49,324 bases of DNA from NCBI GenBank assembly GCA_964626565.1, contig CAZVFX010000049.1, positions 1 through 49,324 of the forward strand, read 5' to 3'. Made by a program: the position numbers and the translations under genes. Below, one piece after another: positions 23,290 through 31,326 of the stretch. This DNA is from CAZVFX01 sp964626565 (GTDB lineage Bacteria > Myxococcota_A > UBA9042 > CAIXZC01). The notes under the pieces are model-generated. The model ran no database searches, had not been told where the DNA came from, and saw nothing but the letters and a program-made list of their open reading frames with translations. Every line of letters starts with the position of its first letter. The first letter of the stretch is position 1.

Positions 23290-25107
23290 CTATTCGCCGA
23301 TCACAGATTGGTACCGCCCCTGGTAATATCGGAATTTTCCGCCAGTCATTCTACCGACGTACAGTTTCCACATCGCGGGCGGCAGCTCCTCCTCCCACGT
23401 GTTCCAATCCCCCACCAGTTCTCCGTCCCAATAGACTCGAAAGACCCCTTCGTCAGCGGCCCCGCTGCGGGAGCGGGAGCGGATATACTCCATGCGCAAG
23501 GCATGACTTCCGGAAGTATAGTTCTTGCCCTCCACGACCGATGCAACGTGATCGGAATTGCACAGTTCACCTTCTGTGAGGTCCTCGTCGCAAATGTACA
23601 CCGGGTCGCCATTATCCTTGTACTCGCCGGTGTACACCTTGAAGGACGGGTAGAGCGCGTGCCCGCCACCCAGCACCGGGTTCTTCAAAAACCAGATCTT
23701 GCGGTTATACAACCTGAACAGAATCGGGTCGTTGCCCCACGGAAAGATGTCCAGGAAGGAGCCCTTGTCGTAGGTGAAATAGCGCTGGCCATGGCTGCCG
23801 GTAAGCCCGGTCATCCACGCCTGAATCACCCAGTCGTTGTCGTAGGTCAGACTCACCGGTATGGTGTTCTGCTCGTTGCCCTGCAAATGATTGTCTATGC
23901 CGTCGGTGCCCGGGGTGTCGGGCAGATCAAGTTCCGCCTTCCAGACGATCCCTTTCTGCAGTGCACTGATGGGGGTGGATTCAGGGGCTCCCCACGCCAA
24001 CCCGCCGCCGTTGAGCAGTTTTCCATCGCTGCTCTGCCGGATATGCCAGCTTTGTTTCTTGTACTTGTATGCGGCCAGGTCGGTCTTGCCATCGCCATCG
24101 TAATCCCCGGGCACGGGCATGGAGTTCTTGGGGCCGAAGTTGATCGCTCCCCCTTCCAGCATGCCGCCGCTGCTTTGCAGCACGTACCAGTCCGCCTTGG
24201 CGGGATGGTAGACCGCAAGGTCGGTGCTGCCGTCACCGTCGTAGTCTCCCTGCACCGGCACAGTTTCCCCCCAGCCGAACTGGAGGAAATCGTTGTCGCC
24301 ATCTGTCAGCTTCTCCCCTGTCGATGACAGCAGAATGTGCCAGTTGGAGTCGGGGAGTTTCAGCACGGCCAGATCGGTCACCCCGTCCCCGTCGTAATCG
24401 CCCGGCACGGGGAACGAGCGCTTGGGTCCGAACTCTTTGGCGCCGCCGCCCATAACCTGCCCATCACTGCTCTGGCGGATTTTCCACTGTCGTGTTTCGG
24501 GGCGGTAGATCGCCATGTCGGTGGCGCCATCGCCGTCGTAGTCCCCGGGCACGGGGGCCCAGGGCCAGCCACCAAAGCTAACCGGATCGGGGGTGAGCAT
24601 CTGTCCATCCGCGCTTTTGCGCACATACCAGTCGCCTCCCTTCTGGAAGTAGACTGCGATGTCGGGCATGCCGTCTCCGTCATAATCCCCCGGCACCGGT
24701 ACGGCTTCCCTCCACCCGAATTCGTGAGCCCATTCGCTGCCGTCTTTGCTCAAGCGCAGAGACCACTTTCCTCCGACGGGGTAGTAGGTGCCGATATCGG
24801 ACTCCCCGTCCCCGTCGAAATCGAAGGCCTGGCCGTGGTGCAGGCCGGTTGGTTTGAAGGGCGCGGGAATGTCAGGGACAATATCGGCGGGCGGCTGAGG
24901 GGCGTCGAGGGTGAGGTCAGGTGCTGTGTCCGGGGGCAAGTCGACGGCCGGGAGATCCGGATCCGGGGTTCCGGAATCCGCTCCTTCCAGGTCGGGGAGC
25001 CGCGTCAACTCCGCGGAAACGTCACCTGCGATCAGCTCAGGAGTCTTGTCCACCACTGTGGAGCACGACGCCAGCGCAACCACCGCCAACCCGATGAGAC
25101 ATCTCAT
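23290..25107 (-). CDS. FG-GAP/VCBS-repeat lipoprotein
   Basis: A 605-aa lipoprotein (lipobox LASC, Cys15) with an Asp/Pro-rich linker (about 20-85). Six repeats of about 46-50 residues follow (about 90-390), each carrying the calcium-binding GDYDGDGxTDxAVY core found in FG-GAP/VCBS beta-propeller blades. The C-terminal part (about 395-605) is aromatic and beta-rich (WVIQAWMTG, GSFLDIFPWG, FKVYTGEY, LRMEYIRS) and may be a jelly-roll carbohydrate-binding or concanavalin-like domain; I do not recognise it more closely. The start at 25107 follows AGGAGGAAGGAGA and lies inside the end of the upstream MopE-like gene (71-base overlap). A surface adhesion or glycan-binding role is likely from the architecture. 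Confidence 0.85.
   Translation of the reverse strand: MRCLIGLAVVALASCSTVVDKTPELIAGDVSAELTRLPDLEGADSGTPDPDLPAVDLPPDTAPDLTLDAPQPPADIVPDIPAPFKPTGLHHGQAFDFDGDGESDIGTYYPVGGKWSLRLSKDGSEWAHEFGWREAVPVPGDYDGDGMPDIAVYFQKGGDWYVRKSADGQMLTPDPVSFGGWPWAPVPGDYDGDGATDMAIYRPETRQWKIRQSSDGQVMGGGAKEFGPKRSFPVPGDYDGDGVTDLAVLKLPDSNWHILLSSTGEKLTDGDNDFLQFGWGETVPVQGDYDGDGSTDLAVYHPAKADWYVLQSSGGMLEGGAINFGPKNSMPVPGDYDGDGKTDLAAYKYKKQSWHIRQSSDGKLLNGGGLAWGAPESTPISALQKGIVWKAELDLPDTPGTDGIDNHLQGNEQNTIPVSLTYDNDWVIQAWMTGLTGSHGQRYFTYDKGSFLDIFPWGNDPILFRLYNRKIWFLKNPVLGGGHALYPSFKVYTGEYKDNGDPVYICDEDLTEGELCNSDHVASVVEGKNYTSGSHALRMEYIRSRSRSGAADEGVFRVYWDGELVGDWNTWEEELPPAMWKLYVGRMTGGKFRYYQGRYQSVIGE
24085..24690 (-). repeat. DNA-level repeat array encoding FG-GAP blades
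   Basis: Five clear copies of a conserved core for GDYDGDG (near 24095, 24234, 24385, 24532 and 24676) recur every 139-150 bases; a sixth, more diverged copy (FDFDGDG) lies near 24825. They are in frame within the lipoprotein gene, so this is coding repetition rather than a mobile element. It is a likely spot for unit gain or loss. Confidence 0.75.
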
Positions 25108-26731
25108 TCTCCTTCCTCCTTGCCCACACCCACACCACGAGCACCATCAGCGCCGGCCACGCCGGGGAGCCGGCTGCACCTGTGGAGCAACCGCCGCTGC
25201 CGGCCGGACTGGAGACCTCGCCGGGATCTTCGGCCGCCGCACCGGCCAGGTCCGCGCCGCCGCCGTCTCCGGGTGGCGCATCTTCCCCGGCCTTCACGTC
25301 TTCCGAGGGCGCGCTTGAGTCTTCCGAGGGCGTCCCCTCATCGGCGATTTCGGGACAAGCTCCTTCATCGACATCATCGTCGCAGTCGTCATCTACGCCG
25401 TTGCACTCCTCCACCATTTCCGGATGGACGTTTGCGTCGGTATCGTCGCAGTCGTAGCTTTTCGAAGTCATGCCTTCCGGGCACTCGCAGAACGCCTCTG
25501 CGGCTGCAGGGTCTCCGAAGCCGTCGCCGTCACCGTCGGGGTAGCAGATCTGCTCCGCGGACTCCACGCACTCGCCGGGCGGGGCCAGGGTGCAATCATC
25601 CAGACACACCTGCTCCTGAATTCCGCACAACCCACAGGACAGGTTCTGCACCTCTCCTGCCACGCACTCCCCTTCTCCCGCGCATTCCGACCACGGGCTG
25701 AATGCGCACGCCTCGTCGCAAGTCCGGACACGCGAGCCGCACAGTCCGCACATCTCCTCGGCCACTTCCTCAGGCGCACATTCCCCTTCGCCCAGGCACT
25801 CGGCGCCGGCCGGCCATTGGCCTTCCTCTGAGCACTCCAGAATCGACTTGCCGCAGTTGCCGCATGGGGTCGCGTCGGTTGCTCCCGGGGTACACTCTAC
25901 CTCTACCGGCTCAAGGGCCGCCAGGAACGCTTCAAGGTAAACCTGTTCGCCTTGCAGAAAATCGTAAATCGATTTGGCAATGGAGTAGTTCGTGTCGATG
26001 AGGCTCACGCACGCGCTGTATTCCCCGAACTGGCAGACGAAGGTGTTGGGTACGGAGCCGGAGTCCTTCCAGCCGGAAGCGGTATTGTAGATATAGGTGG
26101 CAGGTCCCAACGCGTCCTGCACCTTAGCGTACTGCTGGGCCATGTGTTCTTCCAGGTCATAAATGACCAGGAGATCCTGCTCCAGATCGAGCCATAGTCC
26201 GGCTTCTTCGGCGCAGAAATCCTGCATGTCATCAAGGTCGTATTTGAGGTCGTCGGCCTGGTTGCCGTAGAACGCTCCGGAATTCCAGATGAGAGTGAGG
26301 TCCCCGATGATGAACCCATGGGACCAGTTGTTCATGAGCGTGCTCATGTCGCTATACATCTGGCTCATGGTTCCGGCTTGTTGCGCCACGTCGGAGATGA
26401 GCAGCACCCATTCGAATCCGAACGTCGGCACGCTCAGGGTGCCGACGAACATGACGGTCTCCATGGTTCCCTGGGCGAAACTGAACGCAGCCTCTAGATA
26501 GTCGGACGCCCAGGGGTCGATGCCGTCGCCATCTTGAAGGCCCTCGATGAGGGCGACGTACCCCTCGTAGATTTGCGAGCGGGCGGTGGCAAGGTCTGAA
26601 AAGGTAGCCGGCGTTGCGGGGTCTCCATCATCGGCGCGGGCTACGGGGCTCTGCCAGCACGCCAGGAGCAAAGCCAGTGCGAAAACCACCGTCCTCCGGC
26701 GAAGGCGGCCGCGGCCGCCGCATATGTCCAT
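25037..26731 (-). CDS. Cys-rich secreted protein with MopE-type motif and MYXO-CTERM-like tail
   Basis: A 564-aa exported protein. The signal peptide ends near ARA-DDG (about residue 34). A helical region (about 35-270) resembles nothing I can name. Next come three Cys modules of the CGxCG...C...GEGEC type (about 280-420), then a MopE-like metal-binding motif DCDDTDANVHP...CNGVDDDCDDDVDEG, an Asp/Ser/Pro linker, and GGCS followed by a hydrophobic segment and ARRK, matching the MYXO-CTERM sorting layout. Here the frame runs on about 20 residues past the arginines, and that tail is overlapped by the next gene's start. I place the start at ATG 26731 because AGGAGGT is upstream. The protein is probably surface-sorted. 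Confidence 0.82.
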   Translation of the reverse strand: MDICGGRGRLRRRTVVFALALLLACWQSPVARADDGDPATPATFSDLATARSQIYEGYVALIEGLQDGDGIDPWASDYLEAAFSFAQGTMETVMFVGTLSVPTFGFEWVLLISDVAQQAGTMSQMYSDMSTLMNNWSHGFIIGDLTLIWNSGAFYGNQADDLKYDLDDMQDFCAEEAGLWLDLEQDLLVIYDLEEHMAQQYAKVQDALGPATYIYNTASGWKDSGSVPNTFVCQFGEYSACVSLIDTNYSIAKSIYDFLQGEQVYLEAFLAALEPVEVECTPGATDATPCGNCGKSILECSEEGQWPAGAECLGEGECAPEEVAEEMCGLCGSRVRTCDEACAFSPWSECAGEGECVAGEVQNLSCGLCGIQEQVCLDDCTLAPPGECVESAEQICYPDGDGDGFGDPAAAEAFCECPEGMTSKSYDCDDTDANVHPEMVEECNGVDDDCDDDVDEGACPEIADEGTPSEDSSAPSEDVKAGEDAPPGDGGGADLAGAAAEDPGEVSSPAGSGGCSTGAAGSPAWPALMVLVVWVWARRKENEMSHRVGGGCAGVVLHSGGQDS

Positions 26732-26765
26732 TCGATACCTCCTCAAGTCATGAGTGCCACCGTCC

Positions 26766-26795
26766 ATTCTACGAGATTCGTCGGCCTTCGTCCAA
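26766..26795 (-). promoter_or_regulatory. Promoter candidate for MopE/MYXO-CTERM gene
   Basis: On the minus strand TTGGAC (26790-26795) and TAGAAT (26766-26771, five of six to consensus) are 18 bases apart, 35 bases before the ATG at 26731. Confidence 0.35.
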
Positions 26796-26857
26796 CTGAT
26801 CGCTGACGACGGACGGCGGAGAGCTGCCTTTGTAGTTTACCTCCCGCCCAACAAGAG

Positions 26858-26871
26858 CTACACTTGTGTAG
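26858..26871. promoter_or_regulatory. Inverted repeat upstream of nitroreductase gene
   Basis: CTACAC-TT-GTGTAG is a perfect 6-bp-arm inverted repeat ending 27 bases before the ATG at 26899. Its position and symmetry suit an operator for a dimeric repressor; no regulator gene is adjacent. Confidence 0.35.
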
Positions 26872-26898
26872 ACGAAGACCTTTACCCCGGAGTAGGCT

Positions 26899-27504
26899 AT
26901 GTCGTTCACCATCAGAAACAACCCGAGGAAGCCGGAGGCGGAAGTTGACCGGATGTACATGGATCGGTGGTCTCCCAGGGCTTTTACGCACGAGCCGGTC
27001 GACCCGGAGGATTTGAAGGCCCTCTTCGAGGCGGCCCGGTGGGCGCCGTCGTGCTACGGAGAACAACCGTGGTTGTTCGTCTATGCCGACACGTGGCAGG
27101 ACCGGCAGCGCTTCCGGCCGCTGCTGTTGGATGGCAACCGCGTGTGGGCGTACCACGCTCCCGTGTTGGTGTTCCTTTTTGCCCGGAGACAGTTTGCCCG
27201 CAACGGCAAGGAGAACCGGTGGGCCGGTTTCGACGCGGGTGCGGCCTGGATGTCGCTGGCGCTCCAGGCGCGGCAGAAAGGTCTCTTCACACACGCCATG
27301 GGCGGATTTCACGAGGACCGAGTTTACGAAGAGCTGGGCGTCCCCGAGGACCAATATCGGGCCATGGCAGCCATTGCCATCGGCTACAAGGATACACCTG
27401 ACATTCTCCCTGAGAAACTCCAGGAAATGGAGCACCCCAACGACCGCAAGCCGCTGGTCGAAATCGCGTTTGAGGGAGTTTTCAGGGCTGCGGACAACGA
27501 ATAA
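26899..27504 (+). CDS. Nitroreductase-family flavoprotein
   Basis: A 201-aa FMN-dependent oxidoreductase of the nitroreductase superfamily. Typical marks are DRWSPRAFT near the N terminus (the RxSxRxF phosphate/FMN-binding segment), LFEAARWAPSCYGEQPW, a central AGAAWMSLALQARQKGL helix, and the AAIAIGYKD strand near the C terminus. The substrate cannot be told from sequence; relatives reduce quinones, nitro groups or enones. GGAGT lies a few bases before the ATG at 26899. An inverted repeat at 26858-26871 could regulate it. The last 23 bases overlap the convergent gene at 27482. Confidence 0.9.
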   Translation: MSFTIRNNPRKPEAEVDRMYMDRWSPRAFTHEPVDPEDLKALFEAARWAPSCYGEQPWLFVYADTWQDRQRFRPLLLDGNRVWAYHAPVLVFLFARRQFARNGKENRWAGFDAGAAWMSLALQARQKGLFTHAMGGFHEDRVYEELGVPEDQYRAMAAIAIGYKDTPDILPEKLQEMEHPNDRKPLVEIAFEGVFRAADNE

Positions 27505-28936
27505 CGTATTCAGCGTCCCGATGCCAGTCGTCTTCGGTACCTTCGAAGATATCTGCAGGAGCAACAACCAGCTTGCCGCCGTCGAGGGACGAGATACGGA
27601 ACGTCCCGCCCGACCCATCGGTGGTCAAATCGGTCCATTTTCCTTTCTGCAGCTCCTCAACGGTGGGACATTTTCCAGTCTTTTGCCGGGCTGCCACGAT
27701 GTCTGCATGGAGGCGCAGGGTTCTGGTGTAGAAATCGCGCACGGAGTAGCGGGGGACATACCTGAAGAAGGCGGGTGCGCCCACCCCCTGAAGTATGTCG
27801 ATGATCCATTTGCGGATTTCGGGGCCGGGATCTTTCTTGAGCATCACTTCCAGCGTTCTGCCCCACTGCCCTTCCGCGGCCTGATCGATCTTCTGTTTAG
27901 CCACGGCTTTGAGCCCCCGGTAGCAAGCGGCCGGTGCGAGGTCGGAAGGGCACGCTTTCTCCAGGGCATCCATGGAATGTTCCGTAGCGATCCATACGAG
28001 CCCCATTTCCTGGGCCCGGTCCAGTCCTTCCATGGGCTTACCGAGTTCCTCGAAATCGGCCTCCGGGTCGAAGTCGTCGTCGTAGCCTCCCGGCGGCACC
28101 CAGCCCTTGCCTTTGATACGGGGCAATACCATCTGCAAAGACAGGCCGTAACGTTCGTAGGCGAAGAAGGAGCCGAAGGTCGGCTCAGTGCTTAGCAGCG
28201 CGGTAAGTTCGGATGAGAGGGCGGCGAGGGCGGCGGCCGGGATCCCGTCCGGCTCGTTGAGGATGGTGCGAAGCCCCCCTTGGGCAAGGGTGGACACAGA
28301 GGCAACCCCGACCATGGCCGCGATGAGGGGACCGCCCCCCCTGGACAGGTCCTGGATGAGGCGCAGCAGGTCGAGAGTCATGTGAAACGCGGCTGAGGGG
28401 TCGCCATTTCGTGCGGCGTCAATGGCGAGAACCGCCACTGCCTTGCCGTATCTGATAAGATGAATCATCCTGGTCAATCCTCGCCGGCCGGCGAGGAACG
28501 GAGAGCAAGCGTCTTCGTGCCGGACCGCCTGTGACACGAGACCGGGAAGAGTTGCACATGAAACCAGCACCTCCTTGACGTACGCCGGCGGCTTGTCGGT
28601 GGGCTGGGCAAGGTAGTCGCTGATTTTGTCATTGTGTGTTTCGACCTGTTTCAGGCATTCCAGCAGCGCGGGGTCGGTGGGCGCCAACAAAGCGAGGATG
28701 TCCTCGTCGGCCCGGCCCGGCAGCGGCTCCCCTCTGAGCACCGGCCGGAGGCATTTCTTTGCTCGGTTCTTCTCCACCTCGGCCATGAGATTCTGCTCCA
28801 GCCCCTCGAGTTCTGCTTTCGAGACCAGTTCGACTTTCCGTGCTGCGGCCGCCGGCTGTTCTGCTTCCTTTTTGTTGCAGGAAACGCTCCAGGTAAGAAG
28901 TGCTCCCATAAGTCCCACAAGGGCTATCCTGTGCAT
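27482..28936 (-). CDS. Lipoprotein of unknown function
   Basis: A 484-aa lipoprotein with lipobox SVSC (Cys20) and a short Ala/Glu linker. The body is mostly helical, with several isolated cysteines (KKCLRPVL, ALLECLKQ, CATLPGL, DACSPFL, KACPSDLAPAACYRG) that may form disulfides. The C-terminal 60 residues include TGKCPTVEELQKG and GGTFRISS, a small beta-rich segment. I do not recognise a family. GAGGAGG precedes the ATG at 28936; a longer frame to 28963 lacks a signal-like start. It is divergent from the LTD lipoprotein gene and overlaps the nitroreductase gene at the 3' end. Confidence 0.75.
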   Translation of the reverse strand: MHRIALVGLMGALLTWSVSCNKKEAEQPAAAARKVELVSKAELEGLEQNLMAEVEKNRAKKCLRPVLRGEPLPGRADEDILALLAPTDPALLECLKQVETHNDKISDYLAQPTDKPPAYVKEVLVSCATLPGLVSQAVRHEDACSPFLAGRRGLTRMIHLIRYGKAVAVLAIDAARNGDPSAAFHMTLDLLRLIQDLSRGGGPLIAAMVGVASVSTLAQGGLRTILNEPDGIPAAALAALSSELTALLSTEPTFGSFFAYERYGLSLQMVLPRIKGKGWVPPGGYDDDFDPEADFEELGKPMEGLDRAQEMGLVWIATEHSMDALEKACPSDLAPAACYRGLKAVAKQKIDQAAEGQWGRTLEVMLKKDPGPEIRKWIIDILQGVGAPAFFRYVPRYSVRDFYTRTLRLHADIVAARQKTGKCPTVEELQKGKWTDLTTDGSGGTFRISSLDGGKLVVAPADIFEGTEDDWHRDAEYVIRCPQP

Positions 28937-28986
28937 CAGCGTGCCTCCTCGCTGCTTGAACATCGCTCCATGGTACGAAAAACGGG

Positions 28987-29016
28987 TTGGGTTTCAAAGA
29001 GATTTGGTGTTATACT
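28987..29016 (+). promoter_or_regulatory. Extended -10 promoter of LTD-domain lipoprotein gene
   Basis: TGT-TATACT (-10 at 29011-29016, five of six, with an extended TG) lies 18 bases after TTGGGT (28987-28992). A transcript would start near 29023, 30 bases before the ATG at 29053. Confidence 0.45.
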
Positions 29017-29052
29017 CCGGACACATCTCGAATGATATCAGGAGGCAGTGCC

Positions 29053-30120
29053 ATGAGACGATGGTGCTTACCGATTTTGACGTCGTTGCTCTTCGCCCTT
29101 ACGGCCGGGTGCGGCAATGGTGATTCAAAGGACCCGGTTCCGGATGCCGGGGACCTGGTGACCGATATGGCTGACGGAGTCGACCCGGGGGACGCGCTTC
29201 CCGATCCCGGTCCCGGCGACCTTTGCTGCCCGGATATTCCGGGGGACGTAAAATCGGACGAGGTCGAGGTCGATGTTGTGGTGCCGGTGGACGTGGTCGA
29301 TGCTGGCCCTGACGAAGTCGAACCGCCCGTGGATGTGGTCGATGTACCTGATGCGGAGCCGGAGGTAGACGTCATCGAACCGGAATTGCCCCCCGATATT
29401 GCGGAGGAGGATCTGGCGCCGCAGCCGTGTGAGTTGGACTACGATTGCGAGCCGGGAGAAAGCTGCACGCTGGGTTTCTGTGGGCCGTTCGTCCCGGAAT
29501 GCGACGACGAGATGGATTGCCCGGAAGGAGAGACTTGCCTCGAAGGGGTATGCCTGGAGGAGGGCATGAGTCCGCTGGCCGGCAAGATCCTCTTCAACGA
29601 GGTACTGGCCGATGGTAATACCGATGGCGACCCCAATGAGGACGGCAGCAAGGATCCCACGGAAGACGAATTCGTGGAGTTGGTGAATGTGAGCAACGAA
29701 ACGCTGGATCTGTCCGGGTGGATGCTGGTGGAGACGGACTGGGAAGAGTGGCTACCCCGATACACCTTCCCTGAGGGTACGACCTTGGACCCTGCTGGCG
29801 CGGTGGTATTGTTCGGAGGCGGTGACGCACCTGAATCGACGGATGCTATCTACTATGACATATCAAACGCCGAGGACCCGGGCATCGCCTACGGTCTTGA
29901 CCTCGACGACGCTGGCGATCTGGTTCGCCTCATCGACGGCGAATTGCTGACCGTTGCGGCCTTCGCCTATGGCGATGCCGGGGGAAATCCAGGCGTCAGT
30001 GACGAGTCCATGACTCGGGACCCGGACCTCACCGGGACCTTTATCCCCCACTCGTTCGCCGACGGTGCCGATGGCGCCATTTTTTCTCCCGGCACCCGGG
30101 TGGACGGAACCGGGTTCTAG
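29053..30120 (+). CDS. Asp-rich lipoprotein with lamin-tail (LTD) domain
   Basis: A 355-aa lipoprotein: lipobox TAGC (Cys20), then a strongly acidic Asp/Pro/Val spacer (about 25-135). Two copies of a Cys module with C-5-C-5-C-4-C spacing follow (CELDYDCEPGESCTLGFC and CDDEMDCPEGETCLEGVC). Last is a C-terminal LTD domain (about 175-350) marked by ILFNEVLAD, DEFVELVNVSNETLDLSGW and LDPAGAVVLFG. LTD domains in bacteria occur in secreted nucleases and surface proteins and are thought to mediate binding. GGAGG precedes the ATG at 29053. The long acidic spacer probably lifts the folded part off the membrane surface. Confidence 0.85.
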   Translation: MRRWCLPILTSLLFALTAGCGNGDSKDPVPDAGDLVTDMADGVDPGDALPDPGPGDLCCPDIPGDVKSDEVEVDVVVPVDVVDAGPDEVEPPVDVVDVPDAEPEVDVIEPELPPDIAEEDLAPQPCELDYDCEPGESCTLGFCGPFVPECDDEMDCPEGETCLEGVCLEEGMSPLAGKILFNEVLADGNTDGDPNEDGSKDPTEDEFVELVNVSNETLDLSGWMLVETDWEEWLPRYTFPEGTTLDPAGAVVLFGGGDAPESTDAIYYDISNAEDPGIAYGLDLDDAGDLVRLIDGELLTVAAFAYGDAGGNPGVSDESMTRDPDLTGTFIPHSFADGADGAIFSPGTRVDGTGF

Positions 30121-30201
30121 CGAATCCTGCAGCTTTTTTTCGAAACCTTTTCGGCGCTTCCGGGCTCTATGGAGGCAGGAGCTTGGTTGGGAGGTGACGC
30201 C

Positions 30202-30600
30202 ATGCGAATGGAAGTGAGCTACGTTGACGGAGCAAGGTTTGAGATCGGTACCCGGGGCCACACCGTGGTTTCGGACCAGCCGGGGCCACACGGTGAAAAC
30301 CGCGGCATGACCCCGCCGGAATTGCTGGCGGGTGCATTGGGTTCCTGCATCGGTGTGTTCGCGGTGGAGTACCTGAAGAGAAACAAGTTGCCGGTGGCAG
30401 GCTTGAAGGTGGAGCTTGACTGGGAACGGGCGGATAAGCCCAAACGCATCGGCTCATACACCGCCCGGGTCTCGGTGCCGCATACCCTGACCCCGCGACA
30501 GCAGGCGAGCCTCTCCCGTATCGTCAAGGCGTGCACGGTTCACAACACCTTGTCCCACCCTCCTGAAATCGATGTCGAGCTGATTAGTCCGGATCATTGA
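30202..30600 (+). CDS. OsmC-family protein
   Basis: A 132-aa OsmC/Ohr-like protein. The two redox cysteines are in place: Cys49 in AGALGSCIGVF and Cys111 in VKACTVHNTL. OsmC/Ohr proteins reduce organic or fatty-acid hydroperoxides through these cysteines, usually with lipoylated or thiol partners. The start at 30202 has GGGAGGTGA upstream; a longer frame to 30169 does not. The stop codon overlaps the -35 element of the strong promoter driving the downstream operon, so this gene is not the head of that operon but abuts it. Confidence 0.9.
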   Translation: MRMEVSYVDGARFEIGTRGHTVVSDQPGPHGENRGMTPPELLAGALGSCIGVFAVEYLKRNKLPVAGLKVELDWERADKPKRIGSYTARVSVPHTLTPRQQASLSRIVKACTVHNTLSHPPEIDVELISPDH

Positions 30601-30624
30601 CTCTCCCGTAACCGTACCTATAAT
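30597..30624 (+). promoter_or_regulatory. Strong sigma-70-like promoter of the 30661-40028 operon
   Basis: TTGACT (30597-30602) and a perfect TATAAT (30619-30624) are separated by 16 bases, the closest match to consensus I found in the window. Transcription would start near 30631, giving a leader of about 30 bases before the AAGGAGG site and the ATG at 30661. The -35 box uses the TGA stop of the osmC-like gene. Confidence 0.75.
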
Positions 30625-30660
30625 GCTCTACAAGATACTACGCGTCTTAAAGGAGGCGAG

Positions 30661-31308
30661 ATGCAGATAGCCATAATACCGGTTACCATGTTTCAGTCCA
30701 ACTGCGTTGTCGTTTGGGACGAGGAGACCCTTGAGGGGGTTGTGTTCGACCCGGGCGGCCAACCGGAGAGCATTCTGGAGCAGATAGAGAGCCGGAAGAT
30801 CAAGGTGCAGGCGATCTTTTTGACCCACGGTCACGTGGACCATGTTTCCGGGACCAACAAAATCAAGGAGGCAACCGGCGCCAAGACCTATCTCCACAAG
30901 AACGATTTTGAGACTGCGGCCCATACGGCGCGGCAGTGCCTCATGTTCGGGATTCCGGTGGAAGAGGCCCCGGAAATTGATGAGGAAGTTGCAGAAGGGG
31001 ACAGCTTTGAGTTTGGCGCCTTGAAGTTGGAGGTGATGCACACTCCGGGGCACAGCCCGGGGAGCGTGGTCTACCTGTTCAGCGAAGATGAGCCCCTGCT
31101 GGTTGCCGGCGACCTGCTGTTCGCCGGCTCCATCGGTCGCATGGATCTGCCCGGCGGCAGCGAAGCGGAAATGACAAAATCGTTGGAACGAATGAAACAG
31201 CTTCCGGATAGCCTGGTGGTGATTCCCGGGCACGGTCCGCAGACCACCATCGGCCGGGAGAAAGCAGTGAACCCGTATCTCACCGGCGGCGCTCCCTTAG
31301 GCTGGTAG
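30661..31308 (+). CDS. Metallo-beta-lactamase-fold hydrolase (glyoxalase II-like)
   Basis: A 215-aa MBL-fold hydrolase. The metal-binding motif THGHVDH (H56, H58, D60, H61), the downstream HTPGHSPGS histidine, the GDLLF aspartate and the PGHG histidine are all present, so a dinuclear active site is likely. Glyoxalase II-like members hydrolyse thioesters, though small members have diverse substrates. AAGGAGG precedes the ATG at an ideal distance. It is the first gene after the near-consensus promoter and is followed after 18 bases by the adenosine deaminase gene, so it belongs to the same transcript. Its role in the pathway is unknown. Confidence 0.9.
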   Translation: MQIAIIPVTMFQSNCVVVWDEETLEGVVFDPGGQPESILEQIESRKIKVQAIFLTHGHVDHVSGTNKIKEATGAKTYLHKNDFETAAHTARQCLMFGIPVEEAPEIDEEVAEGDSFEFGALKLEVMHTPGHSPGSVVYLFSEDEPLLVAGDLLFAGSIGRMDLPGGSEAEMTKSLERMKQLPDSLVVIPGHGPQTTIGREKAVNPYLTGGAPLGW

Positions 31309-31326
31309 GAGGACATAACCCGCATC

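Noticed and set aside
24337..25701. Plus-strand open frame (454 codons) antisense to two surface-protein genes
   Set aside because: Arises from repeated Asp/Gly codons on the other strand; the translation becomes Arg/Pro-rich low complexity.
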